Positions 6,093 through 10,505 of a stretch of DNA of 10,505 bases are shown one piece after another. The stretch is taken from the NCBI GenBank assembly GCA_039194665.1, contig JBCCVW010000173.1, positions 1 through 10,505 on the forward strand. Direction: 5' to 3'. Below the pieces are notes generated by a model. It saw nothing but the letters and a program-made list of their open reading frames with translations. It made no database searches and was not told the origin of the DNA. This stretch comes from JABSQH01 sp039194665. Lineage in GTDB: Bacteria > Actinomycetota > Acidimicrobiia > Acidimicrobiales > Ilumatobacteraceae. How positions within the stretch are numbered: position 1 is the first letter of the stretch; each line of letters starts with the position of its first letter. The translations under genes were made by a program, and so were the position numbers.

Positions 6093-6134
6093 TGGCCGGC
6101 GAAGTGGTCGACCGAACCGGTGTCGACGGACGAA

Positions 6135-6626
6135 TCACGAGCTGAACTCCAGCGTGCGCTGCTGCATGTCGTGCCACCGTGGCGCCCACGTCGATCCGGT
6201 GGCGAATACCTCGATGAGCCGCGCCTGCTGGTCGTCGCCGTCGACGCTCAATGCCACGGTGAGGTGGTCGTCGAATGCGCCCTCCACGATGTCGCCCCAC
6301 TCGACGAGCACCAGACCGTCGTACTCGGCGAGTTCGTCGAGTCCGAGGTCGGCCACTTCGACAGTGCGCGTGAGCCGGTAGAGATCGGCGTGATGCAGCG
6401 ACGACGGTGAGCGACGGTCGAGGTCGTAACTGTGCACCAGTGTGTACGTGGGCGACGTCATCGGTGTGGTGACCCCGAGCGCCTGTCCGACGCCTTGAGC
6501 GAACGCCGTCTTTCCGGCGCCCATCTCGCCGGCGAGCACGACGGTGTCGCCGCCGCGACAGCATGCAGCAACAGCCGCAGCGATGCGGTGCGTCGCCTCG
6601 AGCGACGATGATCGCACCAGGAGCAT
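6135..6626 (-). CDS. tsaE: tRNA threonylcarbamoyladenosine biosynthesis ATPase TsaE
   Basis: TsaE is a small P-loop ATPase that binds the TsaB-TsaD dimer and resets it between rounds of t6A synthesis. The 163-residue product shows the Walker A motif GEMGAGKT (33-40), the switch region SPTYTLVHSY (58-67), the HADLYRL motif (79-85), normally written H-x-D-x-Y-R, and the Walker-B-like LVLVEWGD (105-112). The ATG at 6626 overlaps the alr TGA by one base (TGATG). A TTG one codon upstream is possible but less likely. Length and motifs are normal. Confidence 0.95.
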   Translation of the reverse strand: MLLVRSSSLEATHRIAAAVAACCRGGDTVVLAGEMGAGKTAFAQGVGQALGVTTPMTSPTYTLVHSYDLDRRSPSSLHHADLYRLTRTVEVADLGLDELAEYDGLVLVEWGDIVEGAFDDHLTVALSVDGDDQQARLIEVFATGSTWAPRWHDMQQRTLEFSS

Positions 6627-7756
6627 CAACCGTCGATGCTACGGCGAGGCACGCGGGGCACACGTGTGCTGATCCCACAGACGATCTCGTACCCGATCGT
6701 GTCGAGCCGCTCGGCCCACTCCTCCGCGAGGATTCGCTCGTCGCCGTCGTCGCTGCGGGCCGCGCCGATGAGCACCACTTCATCGCCGACCGCAACCGGC
6801 AGGTCACCGCAGTCGATCATCAGCTGATCCATCGTGATCACGCCGACGATCGGCCGGCGCACGCCGTGGACCAGCACCTCGCCGCCGACAGCGGCGAGCC
6901 GTCGCGGCACGCCGTCGGCGTAGCCGAGGGGGATCGTGGCCACGGTCGTGTCGTGAGCGAACTCGTGGCGGAGCCCGTAACTGATGCGGCTGCCGGCGGC
7001 TACCTGCTTGACGTAGCCGACGCGGGCCCGCAACTCGAGGGCCGGGCGCAGCTCACCGACCATGTGCGTCACGCCGGCTCCCGGGGTGATCCCATAGATG
7101 GCGATACCGGCGCGCACGAGGTTGCGACGCGCATCGGGGTGGGCGATCGCTCCAGCGGAGTTGGCGGCGTGCACCGGCACATCCGGGGGCACGTGCGCCA
7201 ACGCGGCGTCGAGTCGTTTGAGCTGCACGGCGGTGAATTCATGGTCGAGTTCATCGGCCACCGCGAGATGGGTGTACACGCCTGCGAGCCGCACCGCCGG
7301 GGCCCGCTCGGCGATGGATGCGATGAGCGCAGGCACGCTGTGCGGATGGGCGCCAACCCGTTGCATGCCCGTGTCGATCTTGAGGTGAATCGGCAAGCCG
7401 TTCGGTTCGGCCCGCACCAACGCGTCGAGAAACGCGCGGCTGTACACGGTCGGGGTCAATCGGAATTCGACGATCCGCGCGGCCGTCTCGGCCGGCTGCT
7501 CGCTGAGCAGCAGGATCGGGATGTCGATACCCGCGCGGCGTAGCTCGATACCTTCGGCGACCAGCGCAACGCACAGGCCCTCCGCGCCGCCGCGGATCGC
7601 GGCGCGCGCCACGTCGACTGCTCCATGGCCATAGCCGTCGGCCTTGACGACGGCCCATACCGCGGCGGGGGCGACCGTGTCTCGGAGATGGCGCACGTTG
7701 TGTTCGATCGCGTCGAGGTCGATCTCGACCCACGCCCACCGTGTATCGGCACTCAT
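6626..7756 (-). CDS. alr: Alanine racemase
   Basis: This PLP-dependent fold-III enzyme interconverts L- and D-alanine, supplying D-alanine for peptidoglycan. The 376-residue product has the PLP-lysine motif AVVKADGYGHG with Lys38, HLKIDTGMQRVG (124-135), HAANSAGA (196-203), the catalytic tyrosine in RISYGLRHEF (Tyr260), IPLGYADGVPRR (275-286) and VGVITMDQLMID (304-315). All key residues are present. The ATG at 7756 overlaps the TGA of the upstream nnr gene in an ATGA; the open frame to 7819 lies inside nnr. It is followed by tsaE with a TGATG overlap. The alr-tsaE-tsaB-rimI-tsaD order is also found in mycobacteria. Confidence 0.97.
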   Translation of the reverse strand: MSADTRWAWVEIDLDAIEHNVRHLRDTVAPAAVWAVVKADGYGHGAVDVARAAIRGGAEGLCVALVAEGIELRRAGIDIPILLLSEQPAETAARIVEFRLTPTVYSRAFLDALVRAEPNGLPIHLKIDTGMQRVGAHPHSVPALIASIAERAPAVRLAGVYTHLAVADELDHEFTAVQLKRLDAALAHVPPDVPVHAANSAGAIAHPDARRNLVRAGIAIYGITPGAGVTHMVGELRPALELRARVGYVKQVAAGSRISYGLRHEFAHDTTVATIPLGYADGVPRRLAAVGGEVLVHGVRRPIVGVITMDQLMIDCGDLPVAVGDEVVLIGAARSDDGDERILAEEWAERLDTIGYEIVCGISTRVPRVPRRSIDG

Positions 7757-9102
7757 GGCAGCGCATCCACGAGCAGATCGGGAAGGTCGCCGGCAAGGAG
7801 GCCGGTGGGCGGACCGCAACGCGCAGCCTCGGCGTGCACCCAGGCACCGGCAGCGGCCGCTTCGAGTGGCGGGCAGCCGCCCGCCACCGCGGCGGCGATG
7901 ATTCCGGTGAGCACGTCACCGGATCCGGCGGTGGCCAACCGTTCGTCGCCATGGTCGACGAGCAGGACGCGCCCGGTGGGCTCGGCGACGACGGTGGTCG
8001 GTCCCTTCAGTAGCACCACCGCATCGGCACGCTCGGCGAGCGCACGCGCTGCCGCCACGCGATCGGCCTCGGGCGGCGCACCGCACAGTCGGCGGTACTC
8101 ACCGTCGTGTGGCGTCAATACGGTTGGCGCCGCACGGTCGGCGACCACCGAGAGATCATCCGCCACCGCGCTCAACCCGTCGCCGTCGAGCACCAACGGG
8201 ATCGGCGCTGCTGCGGCGAGCTCCCGAATCGACGTGGCGTTCTCGGTACCGAGCCCCAGGCCCGGCCCGCATACGAGGGCCGCGAAGCGCTCGATGTCGG
8301 TGAGCACATCGGCCGCCCAACCGGCCGGCGGCAACTCGTGCTGGATGATCTCGCTTCGCGCGTCGGGGTCGGCGCCAGGCGACGACAACGAAACGAGCCC
8401 ACTTCCCGCGCGCGCCGCGGCGGCAGCGCTCAGTCGTGCCGCACCGAGCATCCCGTGGCTTCCGGCGACGATGCGCGTCGCGCCAACCCACTTGTGCGCA
8501 TCGGGGCGGCGCCGCGGCCACCAGCGGTCGACGTCGCGGCGCTCGACGAGGTGGGTGTCGGCGCCCGTGACGTCGAGCCCGATGTCGACCACTGCGAGCT
8601 CGCCGCAGTGCCGAGCTCCGCTGCCGATCAACTGGCCGGGTTTCAACGCTTGGAACGTCACGGTGCGGTCGGCGACGTACGCGCCTGGCGACGCGGCACC
8701 CGTGAGCGCATCGACGCCGCTCGGAATGTCGACGGCAAGGACCGCAGCCTCACCAGCCTCTGGCGCGCTGAACGGGGCGCGTCCGCCATCGACCCGATAC
8801 CCGGTGCCGAACACGGCGTCGATCACCAGATCGCACGCCGGAAGCCGAGCAGGCAGGGCGTCGAGCGCAAACGTGCGCACTTGGACACCGCGAGCGGCCA
8901 ACCGGTCGCCGGCGACGAGACCGTCAGCCCCGTTGTTGCCTCGCCCGGCGAGCACGACGACGCGCCGGCCGTACGCGCCGCCGAGCATTCCGAGCGCCTG
9001 GCGAGCCACCGCACGACCGGCACGCTGAATCAATACGTCGACCGGTTCGGGCGCGGCAGCATCGATTGCCGCCATCTGGGTGGGGGTGACCACCGGAAGC
9101 AC
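7753..9102 (-). CDS. nnr: Bifunctional NAD(P)HX epimerase / ADP-dependent NAD(P)HX dehydratase
   Basis: It repairs hydrated NADH and NADPH. The N-terminal domain epimerises R- and S-NAD(P)HX, and the C-terminal domain dehydrates the S form using ADP or ATP. The 449-residue fusion has a YjeF_N (NnrE) domain at about 1-190 with GRGNNGADGL (53-62), DAVFGTG (95-101) and VDIPSGVDALTG (124-135). The NnrD domain at about 200-449 is a ribokinase-like fold with GSHGMLGAARLSAAAAARAG (214-233), CGPGLG (278-283), LDGDGL (305-310), TPHDGEYRRL (330-339) and the catalytic GSGDVLTGI (393-401). Start: GTG at 9102, with no Shine-Dalgarno but a TAGATT 6 nt before it, suggesting a leaderless message. An ATG at residue 10 is the alternative. 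It heads the operon and overlaps alr by 4 nt. Confidence 0.95.
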   Translation of the reverse strand: MLPVVTPTQMAAIDAAAPEPVDVLIQRAGRAVARQALGMLGGAYGRRVVVLAGRGNNGADGLVAGDRLAARGVQVRTFALDALPARLPACDLVIDAVFGTGYRVDGGRAPFSAPEAGEAAVLAVDIPSGVDALTGAASPGAYVADRTVTFQALKPGQLIGSGARHCGELAVVDIGLDVTGADTHLVERRDVDRWWPRRRPDAHKWVGATRIVAGSHGMLGAARLSAAAAARAGSGLVSLSSPGADPDARSEIIQHELPPAGWAADVLTDIERFAALVCGPGLGLGTENATSIRELAAAAPIPLVLDGDGLSAVADDLSVVADRAAPTVLTPHDGEYRRLCGAPPEADRVAAARALAERADAVVLLKGPTTVVAEPTGRVLLVDHGDERLATAGSGDVLTGIIAAAVAGGCPPLEAAAAGAWVHAEAARCGPPTGLLAGDLPDLLVDALP

Positions 9103-9108
9103 GGGTCG

Positions 9109-9114
9109 AATCTA
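9109..9114 (-). promoter_or_regulatory. Predicted -10 box of a leaderless nnr promoter
   Basis: The minus strand reads TAGATT, then CGACCC, then GTG. TAnnnT six bases before the start codon is the usual geometry of leaderless transcripts in actinobacteria, where transcription starts at the first base of the start codon. No convincing -35 is visible; the bases upstream belong to the hairpin at 9115-9141. Confidence 0.5.
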
Positions 9115-9141
9115 CGCCCCGCGTCGACACAACGCGGGGCG
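9115..9141 (-). terminator. Hairpin after the acyl-CoA synthetase gene
   Basis: CGCCCCGCG (9115-9123) and CGCGGGGCG (9133-9141) are perfect 9-bp inverted arms with a 9-nt loop, wholly G/C in the stem. The unit starts 16 nt after the synthetase stop codon on the minus strand. The tail has no T-run (TAGATTCG follows), as is common for terminators in high-GC actinobacteria. It abuts the predicted -10 of nnr, so it separates the two transcription units and could instead be a regulator site for nnr. Confidence 0.55.
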
Positions 9142-9157
9142 ACCGACACCCGGGCGG

Positions 9158-10505
9158 TTACTTCGCCGACAGCAGGTCGTCGCGCAGCTGCCGCTTGACG
9201 AACTTGCCGTTGGCGTTGCGGGGCAGGGGCTCGTCGAGCACCCACACCCGTTCGGGGACCTTGAACGCGGCAATGTGCGTGCGCAGGTCCGCAAGCAGGG
9301 CATCCTCGTCGATCGTCGCCCCGGGCTTCGGCACGATCGCTGCTGCGACGATCTCGCCGAGTCGGTCGTCGGGCACCCCGAACACCGCCGCTTCAGCGAC
9401 ATCATCGTTGCGGTAGATCGCCGCCTCGACTTCAGAGCAGTACACGTTCTCGCCACCACGCAGCACCATGTCTTTGGCCCGATCGACGATGAACACAAAG
9501 CCGTCGTCGTCGATGGTGGCGATGTCGCCGGTGCGGAACCAGCCCTCCTGGATCGCCTCGGCTGTTGCCTCCTCGCGGTTGAGGTAGCCCTTGATCACGA
9601 CCGATCCGCGAACGCACAGCTCGCCGGTTCCACCCTCGGGTACCTCGTCGCCGACTTCGTCGATCAGCTTGGCATCGAGGGTCGGCACGATCCGTCCGCA
9701 CGATGCCGGCTTGGCGACGTACAGCGCGCCCGAGTTCGCGGTGGCGATGCCGTGTGTCTCGGTCAGGCCGTATCCGGTGCTGGGCGCTCCACCGCTCAGC
9801 GACTTGTCGATCTTGTCGACCAAGTCCGGCTGTAGCGGCGCGCCGCCGCCACCCATGCCGGCCAAGGTAGAGGTGTCGCGGGTCTCCCAGTCGGGGTGGG
9901 CCAACAGCTCTCGGCTCATCGTCGGGACACCGGAGAAGTTGGTCACGCCTTCGCGCTCGATGAGTTCGAGGGCGCGCCCAGGGTCCCACTTGTAGGTGAG
10001 CACGATGCGCGATCCGGAGATCGTCGCCGGGTGCATCAGGCAGTTGTTGGCGGTGACGTGAAACAGTGGCGTCGGCAACATGAACACGTTCTGCGACGGT
10101 GCCGCTCCGGCATCAGCACCTGCAGCTGGGCTGCCGGCCTTCGCTGTTGCCAGTGTCGCCGCTGCGTTCATGAACGCGAGGTTGAGCAGGTTGTGCACCG
10201 ACCCGCGGTGAGTCAACTGGGCGCCCTTCGGAAAGCCGGTCGTGCCCGACGTGTAGAAGATGCATGCGTCGTCGTCGGGGTCGATCTCAACAGCGGGCAG
10301 CTCTGCGGGTGCGTTGGCCGAGTCGATCACGTCTTCCCAACGAGCCGCGTCAGTGGGCAGCTCGCCGTCGTAGCGAACCGACAGCAGCGCGAGCGGGAGC
10401 GGGTCGTCGCCGCCGCGCAGTTCGTCGAGCACGGGCAGCACTCGCTCGATGCGCTCGCCGTCGGCGATGAGGACCTTCGGGCGCGAGTCGGACAGGCCGT
10501 ACGAC
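9158..10505 (-). CDS. Fatty acyl-CoA synthetase / AMP-dependent ligase, 5' end cut by window edge
   Basis: A class I adenylate-forming enzyme: it activates a carboxylic acid, probably a fatty acid, as acyl-AMP and then loads it on CoA. The frame is open to the right edge (SYGLSDSRPKVLIADGERIE precedes the GTG at 10441), so 448 residues are visible and the N-terminal part, on the order of 70-100 residues, is outside. Motifs in order are the P-loop YTSGTTGFPKGA, PTPLFHVTANN, the A5 motif TGYGLTETHG, A7 WFRTGDIATIDDDGFV, the hinge DRAKDMVLRGGENVYCSEVE, and the C-terminal A10 LPRNANGKFVKRQL with the adenylation lysine. An Ala/Gly-rich linker lies between the P-loop and the LFH motif (10091-10165). 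The substrate chain length cannot be read from sequence. It ends 55 bp before nnr. Confidence 0.93.
   Translation of the reverse strand, partial: SYGLSDSRPKVLIADGERIERVLPVLDELRGGDDPLPLALLSVRYDGELPTDAARWEDVIDSANAPAELPAVEIDPDDDACIFYTSGTTGFPKGAQLTHRGSVHNLLNLAFMNAAATLATAKAGSPAAGADAGAAPSQNVFMLPTPLFHVTANNCLMHPATISGSRIVLTYKWDPGRALELIEREGVTNFSGVPTMSRELLAHPDWETRDTSTLAGMGGGGAPLQPDLVDKIDKSLSGGAPSTGYGLTETHGIATANSGALYVAKPASCGRIVPTLDAKLIDEVGDEVPEGGTGELCVRGSVVIKGYLNREEATAEAIQEGWFRTGDIATIDDDGFVFIVDRAKDMVLRGGENVYCSEVEAAIYRNDDVAEAAVFGVPDDRLGEIVAAAIVPKPGATIDEDALLADLRTHIAAFKVPERVWVLDEPLPRNANGKFVKRQLRDDLLSAK

Noticed and set aside
7625..9028. Plus-strand open frame of 467 codons opposite nnr and alr
   Set aside because: It is rich in Ser, Ala, Arg and Pro and antisense to two well-supported enzymes; no motif or ribosome binding site supports it.
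1..10505. CRISPR arrays, tRNA genes, transposases, phage genes or a novel defence system
   Set aside because: No spaced direct repeats, tRNA-like cloverleaf or relevant protein motifs were seen on either strand; nearly all DNA is accounted for by housekeeping genes.

Overview
The window is a GC-rich chromosomal stretch of housekeeping genes, roughly two-thirds G+C by eye. Nearly all genes lie on the minus strand, and the gene order is typically actinobacterial. The order nnrE/D - alr - tsaE - tsaB - rimI - tsaD - (others) - groES - groEL resembles the arrangement I remember from Mycobacterium and Streptomyces. Together with CIRCE (HrcA-type) operators ahead of groES and probable leaderless starts, this points to a high-GC actinobacterium. 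A member of the Acidimicrobiia is my guess, but nothing in the window proves it.

Layout, read in the direction of transcription from the right edge. (1) A class I adenylate-forming fatty acyl-CoA synthetase is cut by the right edge; it ends at 9158 and is followed by a perfect 9-bp hairpin. (2) A tightly packed operon runs from 9102 to 3788: bifunctional NAD(P)HX epimerase/dehydratase, alanine racemase, TsaE, TsaB, RimI and TsaD. Start and stop codons overlap (ATGA or TGATG) at three of its five junctions. TsaB, TsaD and TsaE are the bacterial threonylcarbamoyl-transfer machinery for tRNA t6A; TsaC, which makes the threonylcarbamoyl-AMP, is not here. (3) A 55-nt near-perfect REP-like palindrome (3733-3787) abuts the tsaD stop codon. 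(4) A tRNA-dihydrouridine synthase and a Maf-type nucleotide pyrophosphatase are coupled by a TGATG overlap. (5) One plus-strand gene, a SnoaL/NTF2-like protein (1489-1890), converges on maf and diverges from groES. (6) groES-groEL is preceded by two CIRCE operators that bracket a recognisable promoter.

The left edge is abnormal. groEL reads as a normal chaperonin to codon 275 (position 142). It then switches abruptly into 141 bases of AT-rich, unrelated sequence that ends the frame 29 codons later. The likeliest explanation is a chimeric contig end; a real insertion or rearrangement cannot be excluded from this window alone.

I found no clearly new biological system, CRISPR array, tRNA, rRNA or transposase gene. 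The points most worth a second look are the groEL junction, the REP-like palindrome, the CIRCE/promoter geometry shared with a divergent gene, and the probable leaderless start of nnr.
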